Under the pieces are notes generated by a model, which did not search any database, was not told the DNA's origin, and was given only the letters and a program-made list of their open reading frames with translations. The translations under genes were made by a program, and so were the position numbers. DNA of 64,000 bases from assembly GCA_037501455.1 (NCBI GenBank), contig CM074855.1:30165001-30229000 (forward strand). Reading direction: 5' to 3'. This document shows, piece after piece, positions 35,249 through 48,043 of this stretch. The DNA is from Lantana camara (Eukaryota > Streptophyta > Magnoliopsida > Lamiales > Verbenaceae). Positions within the stretch are counted from its first letter, which is position 1, and every line of letters begins with the position of its first letter.

Positions 35249-38200
35249 TGTAACGCCCCGGTTTTTCAATTTTATTAATATACCTTATTTGCTTCTAAAT
35301 TGCGCAATTTAATTATTTAATTATGTGATTAATTGTTTTTACGTGTTTTATATTTAATTTTATTATAATTGTTATTATTTCATTTTATTATATTTTATTT
35401 TTAAATTATTATTAATTCTAATATATATATATATGTACCGTATTATATATATACATACACATATATTTCTCTAAATATATATATATGTATACGTTTATTT
35501 ATATTATTATTAATTTAATGATTATGTTAATTATATGTTATGTTAATTAATCATGTTTTAAGTAATTACTTATTTATACATATATTATACGTTGAATAAT
35601 TATACATGGAATCATAATTTTTGCATGGGAAATTATTGCTGCGTGAATTTATTTCTTTTGCATGAGGATTAAAATTTTATGCATGAATTGCATGGGAATT
35701 TCATAATTTATGCATGAATTGCATGTGTGAACTTGTTCGTTTATTTTGTGCTTCGTTCTTATATGCTATGATATCAAATTGCCACGAATTTGTAATATGT
35801 TGTACATGTATGTGTTATGAACATGATTCTATACTCAAATTATGTTTTTGAATTCATTTGATAGGTTAACGAATTTAATTTCATTTGAGGAACCAAAACG
35901 GGAGCTAACGAGCAATTAGCGTACCCTTGGTTCCGAATTTAATATCTTGAGCTCGGGAACTCGGATTCGAGTTTCGTCAACTCCGCTGAACTCGTAACGA
36001 AAATTCGAGTTTAGTAAACTTAGCCTTATAATTTTCCTAAGTCATTTGAAACTCCGAAATCCAACCGAAAAACGAAACGGAGACCAAATTGACCCTGTTA
36101 CACTAAATCAGCCATATCTTGGCTAAACCATAACCAAATTAACCATGGTTTGATTCTTTGAAACCCTAACTCAACCCTCTATCATGACATAACCAGCCCT
36201 AACCGAGATTATCCTCACACAAGCCCCAAAACTTAGCCAAAGTTTCTGTTCTGAATTCCAGACCCGTAACCCTTCAAGCTTTGGAGATTTTGGAGCTCAA
36301 ATCTCCTCCAAACTTCAACCAATCATCAAGGTAAGCTTAGGGTTGTATTATATGATTAATTCTGAGCATTTTCATCCTTTCATTCAAGATTTTGAGCATG
36401 GTTTCATCCATTCTGGACATTTTTCCCGAAAATGAAAGTTTTGAGCAAATTGTTGATCTTCTTTGATTCTTAACGGTTTTGATCGATTCCAAGCATGAGA
36501 ATGATTGTTTTGACATCCTCATTTCATTTATGATCATTGATTACATGGTAGTTGAGGTATTTATGAGTTATCAGTTATGGCACTTGAGAAAACTTTCATG
36601 AAAAGTCACGGTTGACAGCTTCTTTTGTTTGATCACTTTTGGAACTGATTTCCTTGTTGAATATATGATATTTTGCTGCACATTTGATGGCTTTATGGAC
36701 TTGAACTGAATTAGATTGGTTGAGAGATGCATACCCTGTTTTCCCGCAGCTTTGCTCTGTTTTTCAGCTGTTAATTTGCTGCGTTTCCTTTTTCTTTTTG
36801 TTCTGTCCAATTCGTGGTTTGGTAGTGTATGTTCTTGTTGAGTTGTGCTGCATTTGTACCTGGTATTGCTGCCTTGGTTACTTGCATTTCTCGTGCATGA
36901 GTTCTGCTCTGTTTCTGCTCAATTCTGCTGTCAACGAGAGGCTGCTGCTGCTGCACGTCACGGGCGTGCCATTTTTGGCAGTTCCTGCGAGGAACGGGGG
37001 TGCAAGCCGGCCTGGGATTTCTGTACCGAGACACGGGGGTGTCTCGGTCTGGGTTTGGAGGGTGACACGGGGGTGTCTCGGTCTGGGTTTGGAGGGTGAC
37101 ACGGGGGTGTCACCCTGTTTTGCTTGAATCCTTGCTGCGTTTCTGGGTCTGTTGTTGCTGCTGTAAATGTTATGCAGTGTGTGTGTTGTGTGCCTGCATG
37201 GGAGTGGTGTGGTGTGCGCATGTATTTGTGTTTGTATTTGCATGTGTAGGTAATATATAGTATATACATATTATATGCATGTAGTTTCTATATATTGCAT
37301 GCATGGGGTATTTATATATATATATGTAATATTTATGTGAATTATGCATGCATGTGTGTGTGTACGTGTATATGGATATATTATATATATATGTATGATT
37401 ATATATTATTATATATATATATATTATATTCTATATGTTTATATATTATATAGTATATATTTATTATATATTTAAAATATTATTTGATTTAATTTAATTA
37501 TTGAAATTAATTGATTTCTATTTCGCGTATTTAATTATCGACTCTTGATTGAACGTTTTATTTATTTCATTCCTAAATGTGAATTATGAATTTATGAATT
37601 TATGAATATTATAGGTGATATGCTTATTGATTGAATGTTAGATTAATTGATATGAATTATGGATTATGAGTTTATGAATATTATGAACGTTATGAAATTA
37701 TATGAATTTATGAACGTCTGAAATTGAATGAAATATATGAACGAAGGATTGGATTATATGATTTAAATTCCTTAATCGTGCACATGAACATTTTTATGAT
37801 ATAACATGATCATTTATGCATTCATATCATATTCACTTCATTGCCGTGCGTCATATATGGTTCATTAAGGGTCTTGAGTCTCACGAACACGTCTTGTGGT
37901 CTTTTGTACAGTTTGTCTCCAGGGTGGAGAGCTTTTGATCGTTCAGGCACTTGGTGCTCGATCCTTGTTTCATCACGGTTCAGGTGAGGGTGGTTTTCGT
38001 TTTAGCTATGTAACAAACCCTATGACCCTTATGTGAAAAGTTTTAGCCAAAACCTTAAGATTATATATATATGGTTTTCAAATGAAGTTATCGAGTAAAT
38101 CTTTCCGAATTATACGTATGAGCGTTTATGAGCTTAAAAGTGGTTTTGTAATGAGGCTATGCTCCAAACCGTGTGTCTTCATGCTAGCTACGGAATAGGA

Positions 38201-39427
38201 TGACACGGAGAGGTACGTATATAGCATATGCCGAATTACACGGTAAGGTATTTATGAATTATGATATGTATTTATGAATTATGTTATGTACTTATGAATT
38301 GATATGTTTTGGCGAGATTATGCAAATATGATATGTTCACGGGCCCCGGGACTTAGTATATGTGGCTAACCGAGGAAGCAAGGGCTGACGGGGATCCCAT
38401 ATACTAGTCCCAACCAAACTACGGTGATACCGGCCCTCGCTAGGAGGTTTAGCGGGGAATGGGAGCTGAGTGCCCTTGGGGGAGTCATGAAACCCCATTG
38501 GCCTATGATTGAGGTGGTCGGGTCTTGCAAGCCCGTCCACCACCCGGAGGAAGAAGGTTGGTTAGGATTTACGCCTCTTCTTATGTATATGTTTTGATAG
38601 AATTATGCACCGTGCGGGAAGGCCGGGACACGGACTGCCCAAACGCATATATTTATGATATGATTTATGGTCCGCATGTATTATGATATATTGCATGATC
38701 GCCTAATCAATATATTATTGATATTTATGTACACGGTCGGAGTTTGGATGGAGATTGTGCACGCTCACTCGCCGAGCCTTATATTTATGGATGATTTATG
38801 AATGTAATGAATTAATATGATTAGTCATAAAATCCGAGCATTGATGAATCATTCTCTTGCCCTTTTAGGGAACTAATTTCAAACAAAACCTTGTTCGGAA
38901 TTTATGATTTGCATGTGCATGTTTCTATATATGTATATCGCTCCTGCTCACTCAGTCTTCTAGAGACTGACCCTCTCCCTCCCCAATCTTTTTAGTGTGC
39001 AGGTCTGATTGTGGAGTTTCGAGCTAGGCGGAGGTGTTTGGAGTCTTTAGGTGGGTCGAGTTAGGTTAGGGGAGTCTCTGCACTCACTCTTGTATTGAAT
39101 TTATGTTTGATTCGATTCTGCAGTATCTTGGTACTTGAATAATTATGTAATTGTTATTGAACTGTTTTATTGGATTGTATTTATGAGTTTAAAAGAGGCC
39201 TGAAGAGCCCAAATTCTACTTATGAGTTGTATGTTTGAATTTAAGTTTGCAATGCATTATACGTTGTTGATTGGCTTCATTGCGGGGTCTAGTTCCGCCT
39301 AGCTTAGGAAGGTTTTTATGTTTGTCTCCCGTTCGCTATGGGTTGATACGGGTGCGGAGTTACTGTTTCGTTACTCGTGTTGAGCCATAGTGCGGGGGAT
39401 GTGGTGCCTCACGTGCGGGGTGCTACA
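35249..39427 (+). mobile_element. Gypsy (Tekay/Del-like) solo LTR, 4.18 kb
   Basis: Starts TGTAACGCCCCGG and ends GGGGTGCTACA, with AGAAT duplicated on both sides (35244-35248 and 39428-39432). No primer site, polypurine tract or coding sequence is present. It shares terminal blocks with the LTRs at 8765/21950 and 14027-16112. The start sequence and the tRNA-Met-type primer site of its relative point to a Tekay/Del chromovirus, an assignment made from the LTR alone. Frames inside (for example 36720-37127) are not genes. Confidence 0.9.
37026..37118. repeat. Minisatellite in the Gypsy solo LTR
   Basis: About 2.5 units of a 34-bp GC-rich repeat, gacacgggggtgtctcggtc followed by tgggtttggagggt, each with a short hairpin (gacac...gtgtc). 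Confidence 0.9.
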
Positions 39428-39432
39428 AGAAT

Positions 39433-41616
39433 CGTAAAAAACTAATAAATAGTTGTTACAAAAGTATTTCAAAATTTCAATTTAAAAACGATCGAACAAT
39501 CAATATTACTTGAAAATTAGTACAACTATTGGATCTCATATTTACGAATATCAATATGATTATAGTTCTAGCGGAATCATACCAAGATGATAAATATTTG
39601 TTATAAAAACATTAAAGATTTCGAATCAAAATTCATCAACTAATTCAAACTATTTTGAGAGCTAATTTGTAACAATAGAGCAAAACTACGCCTTTGTAAT
39701 TTGCAATGTATATAAATGGAGTTTACATAAAAACATACACGTATTTGTGCAGAGGTATTAATTAATAAACTGGAACTGCATTTTAGTGATGCCGTTGAAC
39801 GTATTATGATATTAATGTGCATGTTGTACTGTGCTTATGAATATATTCTGATTTCTTAAAGAATTGTTTTATTAATAAAATGATATTAATTAAATAGTTT
39901 ATCGACTATGATTAAATTGATTGTTACAGCAAAGATACTCTTTTCATAGATTGGTATTTATTACTACTTTTTGTTTTTTTTTAATTAAGTTATTTATCGA
40001 AGTTTTATCACTTTTGTATGAAAGTTCAATTTATTTATTAGGATTCAATTTTATTATTATCTATTTTTCCCTTATAAAGTTGATATTGAGCGTAAGATTA
40101 ATTGGTTAGCTTATTTGCTTTCGACAAGCATAGTTTCAATTAACTTTTATCCCTTGCAGTTTCGACTTGCATTATTTTTGTTTGTGCCATTTTAATTTTA
40201 CTTTTTGATTTGATAATATATTAATTAATATTTCTTTTTCTAAAATAAAGTAAAGGGCAAATTAATTTAATCCCACCAAAATGGAGTAAGATGTCTAGGT
40301 CATTAGGTGCAATTTGAACAAATCCATCAACTTTGCTTACATTTTAAATATATATATATACCTTCTTGTTACTTAATATTTAATAGGATACGTCAAGCAA
40401 AGTGGGACGTCTAATCAACACATGCACAACTTGTATTTGGGACTCCCAACAAATCTCTAAATAATAGTGAAAATTAGGTCCCTCATATAGATTTGGTTCA
40501 ATAAATTTTTTTCTTTTTTTTTGGAACAGATTTGGATCAAAATTTAATAACTACATCATTAGTAAGTGGATTAATCTATTGACAATAATATCATGATTCA
40601 CGAACTTTTAAAAATATTATTTTATAATTTTATTGTTTTAGACATTTTTTACATAATAAATTAAAAAAATTATATTATTAATTTTATATTATATTATATC
40701 TGTAGTCTTGTATTAATATTTATACCCCATAAAAGCGAGTCAATTTTAATTTTTCCAAGATAAAAACTGCACCGTTGGAATTTATATACCTAGATTTTAC
40801 TATATAAAATAAAATTGTGTGACTAAATGAGAAAACAACTTTATTTGAAAAAATGAGAGAACAACTAGGCAAAGGTGACACGGACACCAAACAATTTGAC
40901 ATTTGAAATTTAATCATAATTATCCCTATCATTATTACCATCACAAATCATACAATAATAATAATAATAATAATTAAACTTTAGGTGACAGACCAAATCC
41001 ATGAAGGGCAGATTTGTCATTTTATTGCATATTAGTGAGACTTTTCAGGAAGGGTCCCACATTTGAATTGAAACGGTCAGAAGAATGACAGGACGAAATA
41101 GTATAAGAAAGTCGTACTTCTTTACTTAGATTTAAATAAATAAATGCATATTTGCCGTGAGGTTGTTGCAATGCTAACGTGTCGGGCTCTCATTGGTTAA
41201 TATTGTCGTACAATACGCATGTGTTGGAGCTTCAACTACCGGGCCCACTCACGACACGCCAAGCATCTCTTACTTTCACATTTCCTAAATAAAATTCTAC
41301 TTTAACCATATGACAAAGTATTTATATAAAAATTTTATCTGATTATTAAAAAATAAATAATCTTATTGTTCGTCTTAATCTCTTGTATTCTATTTGTTTA
41401 TTATTGTTTTCTTAAATTTTTTTTCCCTTCCACCTCACCTCACTTCAAATTTTTTTTTTTTTTTTTCGGTCAATTTGTCTCACATGGCTGCGACACTCTG
41501 ACATCGGTCTGAAATATTCACGGCAATCAACTACTAAGCCATAATTCTCTATGTTTTCAGTAAAAAGAATAGAAAAAAGATAAATTTCAACAGTGAAAAA
41601 GGTTAATCATTTATAG
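39433..41616. other. Intergenic, nothing recognised
   Basis: AT-rich sequence with an ATA microsatellite near 40955-40973 and a T run at 41452-41466. The short frames look random. Confidence 0.6.
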
Positions 41617-41856
41617 TCAATGGAATAATGGCTCTAGGGGGGAGAAAAATTTCCTCCTCTCTCTAGCGAGGAGTTCAACCAAATGCGACATAGCACAAAG
41701 AAGTTCAAGAGAAGTTTTGATCAAAGTAAGAAAACCAACATGGACAGATCTCGAACAAGAGGGGAATGCTAATCCAAGAACACCAACAGGAGGAACGTAT
41801 GTGGCATCGCTTCTGGGGGAAAAAAGGTTGTTAACCCCAAATTTAGCGAGCAAAAC

Positions 41857-42923
41857 ATGGCAGACCTAGATATAATTGCTATAATTGAACCCACAGAGGA
41901 GTATCCTTATCAAAGAAACATTCTTGATAAAGATTATGAGGAATCGATTCAAGATGAATGGAGAAATGTTGTTATTCTGAGTATTTTAGGACGTAGTCTA
42001 AATGCTAACTTTCTCTCAACAAAGTTAGATCGTTTGTGGTAGTTGAAAAGTGAATTCGACTTGATAGATTGGGCCATGGATGCTATGTTATGAAAACAAC
42101 AGATCTAGAAAAGGCAATCTCAATTCTACTGGATGGGCCATGGGTGATAAATGGAAGCTACCCTGCAATATGAAAGTGGGCACCCAATTTTCAAGCTTCT
42201 AAAGATCACGTCATGTGCACAATCGCCTGGGTTCGTATTTTGAAATTATCACTGGAATATTATAAAGAACTAATATTACACCAATTAGCTTCAGCCATTG
42301 GGTCACCGATCAAGATTGGTACAAACACATATTATGGAGCGAAAGGCAAGTTTGCACGCGTATGCGTCCAATTGGACCTTGAAAAACTACTTCGGAGTGC
42401 GATGGAAGTAAGGGATCGTCTCCGACCGCTCATATATGAAAACCTCCCATTAATTTACTTCAAATGTGGAAGAGTGGGACACCGTTTGCAGGGTTGCCCT
42501 TCTAAAGCAATTCCAACAAGTACAGAGGAGACTGATGACCAACCAAAGACACCTCCGGAACAACGAAAACACGGCGATAATCCCACATACGGCCCTTGGA
42601 TGACGGCCAAAAAGGGCAAAAGGGCAAAGCCACGTTCATCTCAACTACGTTGCACGCATCAGAAAGCCTCTTACAAGAGCCCGACCCCTACAATAAATAA
42701 TAAGTTTGAAATCTTTTCAAATCCTGAGTTCAGTGGGAATGATACAGATATATCACTAAGTTTGACAAAACTATCTATTCCAAACGAAAGATTTTTGCAT
42801 GTTCTAGGCAACGTGAGAGTTTACAGGGAACTAGGAAAGAAAATCCTAGAAGATATAGGTTTCAGAGTAAAAACGACATTTCTAACACGACTAATTCAAG
42901 CCTGGTTCAGAGATCAATCCTGA
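41857..42923 (+). pseudogene. LINE ORF1 (DUF4283 and CCHC zinc knuckle)
   Basis: It opens with MADLDIIAII and is soon broken by stops and a frame change between 42040 and 42213. The second segment (42213-42923) reads IAWVRILKLSLEYY, GAKGKFARVCVQLDLEK and then a zinc knuckle, CGRVGHRLQGCP. The first Cys of the expected CxxC pair is a phenylalanine-lysine-cysteine context (YFKCGR), so the knuckle may be incomplete. This is the layout of plant L1 ORF1 RNA-binding proteins, which coat the element RNA. The C-terminal part is basic. Confidence 0.8.
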
Positions 42924-43376
42924 CAAATAACAAGGAGAGTAGACTACCTCTAGGGAACATCACGAATAAAGAATCTCTGGTTAAGGAGAAAAATATCCCT
43001 ATAATCGTTTCGGAGAATGAAGTTGCTGCCAAAGGATTTAACTTTACTGCAAATGACGGACGATCAGTAGTACGATGAGAAAGAGATAACAAAAGAATCA
43101 TTGATCGAGACGGGGTGTCAGACAGTTATGAGTATGAACCGCCCTTTCGCAAGAATTACGAGTATCACGTCACTTTTCCACCAGATAGAGATACATATGG
43201 CCCAAACACCGATCAGGAATCTCGGAATGGGGTACAAAATGGACTTCGAGCTTCTGAAATAGGAGAATTAGTGACAATATAGCTTGATGGTTGCGGCGAT
43301 GCTTCAACTAGTGTAGAAGTGGAACAATCTCCCAATTGAGGAGCAGGTTTCTATTCAAAACATTATCATATCTCCA

Positions 43377-43987
43377 ATGAAGGTACTATATTGGAATTGT
43401 AATGGAATGGGTAATGATGAATTTAGACGCCGTTTACGCGATTTAATCAGAGAATATCAACCAGACGTTGTTTTTCTACTGGAGACAAGAGTCTTCGATG
43501 GTCGAGCTAATGAACTCTCGACACGTCTTGGTTTCACGAATGTCTACAGGGCCCCGACGAATAGGAGAGAGAGAGAGGGATTTGGTTCCTCTGGAATGAA
43601 GCTAATATCCAAGTTCGAATCGTTGATGTATCAACATAAGCAATACATGTGATGATAAGACTTTGGCATAACGAGTGGGTATGTTCAGGAGTATATGTTA
43701 GCCCTAACAAGGGGTATAATATTGGGTTATGGGGTGATCTACACAACTTTAGTTAATCGATTAATAAACCCTGGCTCTTTACCGGAGACTTTAATGACAT
43801 TAAGTTTCTGAGCGAGAGGGGGGGTTAATCCGACTAACTAGAGAAGATGCAATATGTTTCCAGAAGTTTTTGAGAACTGCAATCTCATTGATTTGGAATC
43901 ACATGGACTGCGGTTCACATGGCATAGTGAACGAGAGACATATTGTGAGGGACAAACTTGATAGAGCATTTGCTAACGAGAACGTAT
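43377..43987 (+). pseudogene. LINE ORF2 endonuclease fragment
   Basis: MKVLYWNCNGMGNDEFRR at the start is the first motif of the apurinic-type endonuclease of plant L1 elements, followed by VVFLLETR and, after a frame change, TGDFNDI. Several stops and frame changes follow. The endonuclease would nick target DNA to prime reverse transcription. It is cut off near 43987, before any RT. Confidence 0.8.
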
Positions 43988-45300
43988 TGGGAATAGTGAC
44001 CTAGAAAGTCTATTCGTTGTAATCCATTTTGGAACTTTCTTTATATCACAGACAATCTTTGAATAATAGACGTATGATATTGATCATAGGCAAACACTTC
44101 TTTATGTGCAATTGCATGTTATGCGTGTTTCTTATTATGTGCGCATGTATTAGAACTCCCCTAATCCATCAGGCCGTTAGGGACTTTGTCATTAGGTGAC
44201 TGACACATGAAACAAGCCCTAACTCAAGCCGGATTAGAAACTGCTCCAAGTCGATGAGCCCAACGAACAGTGGGAGTGTCAATTAGACTTGATTGAAGCT
44301 TATTTGTGGGACAGTGTCCTTAAGAAGGATCAACCAATATCATGGGGTGGAAAGTGCATACGTTAATACGTACACAATACACGAGGGTGCTTGTCATCAG
44401 AATGAGTACACGAAGTTGTCCCGCGTGAGAAGACTCCTAAATGGGAGAGGAAGTTTCCACTTCTAGAAGAGAAAACTTCCCGATTAAGAAACATCTCACA
44501 TGTCAATGGCGTGAGTGATTAATCATTTGATTTGAGATTCCAATGATGTCTCATGTGAGCAAACTAAGTAATCTTAGATATAGGTCTAAACGGATGTCGC
44601 TCGATACACCTGAATTATAACTTATGCTGGGGTTACAAAAGTGGCACATGGAAGCATGCGAGAAACAATAAAGGACCTACACTTGCTTAAAGCAAGAAGA
44701 TCTCTTATTGTATAAGTTGTTCATAATACATCCTAAAAACCTTGGCCGAGGTAGTGGATCAATACATCAAGAAAAGTGTTTCTTGGATTGAGATCAAATG
44801 GATATGAAACGGACTTAGATTTAAGATTAAGATTAAGGGGGCTCTCATTATTCCCATGCCATAGGTCTTAATTGAGAGATAGAATGGTAGGAGGATTATA
44901 TCTTGTGGATGTCATTGACTGAAAGGTCCTTTCGATTTAATTCGTTGCTCGGGTAGGGGGTCACACACCTGTTGCTAGACTATGGTCGTGTGATCTGTGA
45001 GCTAATTAATTAATCAGGTTCACTACTAACTGAATAATGAAACCTAGAGGGTCACACACAAATGCTAGGTTCAAATGGTACTGATGGAAAGATCAAATAA
45101 TTGATCAAAACGAGACCATACGTGTAAAGTACACGTGTGGCACGTGAGCATTGATTTGCGCGTGTATTAATTAATTGGAGAATTAACTATAAAGTCCAAA
45201 TATAATTAATTGGATAATTAATTATAAAGTCTGAATATAATTAATTGGAGAATTAATTATAAAACCCAAGTACAATTAATTGGAGAATTAATTTGATAGG
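43988..45300 (+). repeat. Degenerate Copia LTR fragment, family 2, sense plus
   Basis: Starts near ttgggaatagtgacctagaaag, matching the family-2 LTR start in reverse orientation, and follows the same order of blocks (cccctaatcc, gtgggagtgtcaa, ccttaagaaggatc, ctaattgagagatag, gggtcacacac). It ends around 45300 in attaattggagaatta repeats. It interrupts the LINE. Confidence 0.7.
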
Positions 45301-45741
45301 TCAGAATCTGAGGTGTCATGACCCCTATCACTTTACTATTTGTTTGATGTAGGGAAACTAAAGAACAAACTCAGGTAGATATCACCGGAAAAGATAGGCT
45401 CAACCTGCTAGGACAAACACCAAAACAAATGGTCAGAAGGCCAAGCTGGGGGAACTGGGGGTGATGCCCAGTTTGGCTCTCCGACGCTCAAGTCAAATGA
45501 TGAACTAAAGAGGATGAAGAAAATGCAGAGCTTGAGTTATGGAAGCTTGCATACAGTGGGAGAGATGAAGTCACTTATTTATAGTTGAGGGTCAAAGACC
45601 TTTTGGAAATTGTCACCGTGTGGTCTTGGCCTAGTGTTGCCCTAACATGTGGCGTGATGAGGAAAATCCTAGGAGGAATCTTCTACAAAAGTTGATGAAA
45701 AGTTGGTGGCGGGCAACAGTGGTAGGTGCGCCGGTGTGTAC
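45301..45741. other. Unassigned spacer, possibly another LTR piece
   Basis: Contains the inverted pair tgatagg and cccctatca at its left end. No gene recognised. Confidence 0.4.
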
Positions 45742-48029
45742 TGTTGGGATTAATACCCTGAAAATCCAATTATATTGTAAATATTTTGGATTAATAAAAC
45801 TCAAATTAAAGCAAGTTATGAGTATTTTACAAATTTAGTAATTAATGACGTGTGATGGTATTTCTATATGAAATGTGTTTCATAGGAAAAGACTTTGAAT
45901 ACCAAGAATCACGTGTCATTAAAGTTCTAGTCGGTATGATAAGAAAATTTTCTTATCAAGACTATAATGTGTTATATAAGATGATTATTCTTTCGTCATA
46001 GGGAAATGGAGTTTCCAATTATAACACATTGATGATTTTCAATGAGATTGGAAACATTAAATTGGACCACTGAGATTGTTCATTTTATACTGCTATCTAA
46101 AATGAACAAAATCTCGGAAGCATTAGACTCTTAATCTTGATAGTGTTTTTACTTTAGGCATGTAGCATTAATCACTGTGATGTACTCAGAAGCGAGGTCT
46201 CGTTAACGGGTGGCCAAAATACTTTGTACGTTCGGTGATTGCATGAAATGTGCTAAAGAGAAATATTGATCAAGGAATCTGTAGCCTTGCTGGAAGGTTA
46301 AAGGTATCCCTAAAATAGATTTGCAAAAGTTCAAATAAAACTTTGGCCAAAGTCCTTCATGTGTGTGTCACCGAAGTTGTATGTTGAATGTGTTTCACAT
46401 ACAGGGAATATGGACTTAAGGCGAATCAAGAAATTTCAAATTGAAAGTGAAAAATAAATGATAGTAGTATTGATTTATTTTTCATGGATATCTGTACAGA
46501 GGAGTAAAATGCAAAAATTATTCTAGATCGAGAAATTCGTGAATAATTTAATTAATTTTAGAGTTCAAAAATATTTATTTAGTGGAATTAAATATTGTTA
46601 AACGGTAATCAATTATTCTCATGGGATGATAATAGATTGACCCATTTGGAGCTAAGATTAATTAGTCCTATAGGTCCCCCCGCAAGCCCCAACGAAAATC
46701 AAAGAGAAAATATTAAAAGGAGAGAGAGAAATAAAATTTCAGAGAGTTTGAAAATAGCCAAGAAATTTATTTTGAGAAAATAAATTAAATTCCAAAGAGT
46801 TGGAAATGCCCGAAATTTTATTTTGGAGAAAATAAAATTTTTCCGAAAAAAAAAAACTTTTTGATGACGTGGCAGAAGTGCTGATGTGGCAGGTGACGTG
46901 TTATGCCACGTCAGCGGGTCAGCACCAAGTGGCATTGACTGAGCGCCACAAGGCGCGACACATGGACGATGGAGATCGCGCCGCGTCATCGAGTACGGAC
47001 GCTCCAGATTGGTTTTGGCGCAGGTCAGGAAACGGGTCGGATAGCGGTTCGGTTGATCGAGTCAACGGGCAGGGTCGAATAGGGTCGGGTCATGGTGTGC
47101 CCGACCCGGACACGTGGGCTAATGGGGATTTGCCATATGGCAACCGGGTCAGACCGCCTGAGCCGACCGGTTCATGGGCGAACCGATCTGAACCGCCGGA
47201 CCACCGGTCGGACTGGCCGAACCGGCCACGCAGCGGTTCCACGTGCAGGCGTGTGCCCCACACGCGTCATGCACATGCAGGCCTTCTGGCGGCGCGTGGG
47301 GGCGCGTGTCAAGCCCGTTCGGCCCGTGGTCAGCACCGTTCGACTCCTTGCTGCCCAAGCGTTGACGTGGCGGTCTCGGATTTGCTGGCTGACCTTGTCG
47401 TGCATGCAAAAAAATCAAAAAATACCTTGGATGTCCTAATTTGGCAACTATAAATAGGGTAAGCCTTCATTCCATTTTTGGCATTCTTTTTCTCGCCAGA
47501 TTCAAAGCCATTTGGCTAATTTTCTCTCACTAATTAATTAATCCTTGATTAAGGATTAATTAATACTTAATTAGGTGGTTATATAATTAATATATAATCC
47601 ACTTAATTAATAGAAAATAGGGATTTTCTAGTTTTAGAAAATAGGGTTTTTTCTGAAAAATATTTTCTCAAAGTATTTAGCGAAATACTGCCGGAGCCCA
47701 CACTCCAATTTCTTAATCGGGGATATTGCGGGGAAGCTCTGCCGGTTTCACAAGAAAATATTGAGGTGCTGGAAAAGTGTCGTTGATAGCCAATTTTGCA
47801 GTACGGTAATACTGTTGTGCTGCCCAAATTATTATTTGCATATTATGATTATATGCTAGATGATTTAAAATTATGTTATCGATGCCTGTATATATTAGAG
47901 TTATGTTGCCCGATTTTTTTCGCTGCTTTATTAAAATATTTTGGAAATATTTTGATAACGAGGTTATGGCGAATTTTTTTGAAATATTCCGCCATACCGT
48001 CACTCTGCCTCAGGCCCGCCACTCCAACA
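45742..48029 (+). repeat. 5' LTR of Copia element 1 (2.29 kb)
   Basis: TGTTGGGATTAA to CACTCCAACA. It contains a GC-rich block (46870-47400) placed directly before the TATA box. Confidence 0.92.
47449..47456 (+). promoter_or_regulatory. LTR TATA box, Copia element 1 5' LTR
   Basis: TATAAATA, preserved at the same place in the 3' LTR (54816-54823). Transcription should start about 30 bp downstream. Confidence 0.7.
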
Positions 48030-48031
48030 AC

Positions 48032-48043
48032 TGGTATCAGAGC
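48032..48043 (+). promoter_or_regulatory. tRNA-Met primer-binding site, Copia element 1
   Basis: TGGTATCAGAGC two bases after the 5' LTR end. Confidence 0.95.

Larger units (their letters stand above)
41620..43987 (+). mobile_element. L1-type LINE, 5' part only, decayed
   Basis: ORF1 and the beginning of ORF2 are recognisable; reverse transcriptase is absent. The element is cut at about 43987 by an LTR fragment and I did not find its continuation. The 5' boundary is approximate. Confidence 0.75.

Noticed and set aside
36720..37269. Frames of 84-135 residues on both strands
   Set aside because: Inside the Gypsy solo LTR and overlapping its minisatellite.
46869..47453. 194- and 115-residue frames, repeated at 54281-54820
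   Set aside because: They lie in a GC-rich LTR block upstream of the TATA box, appear on both strands, and have no recognisable domain; composition explains them.
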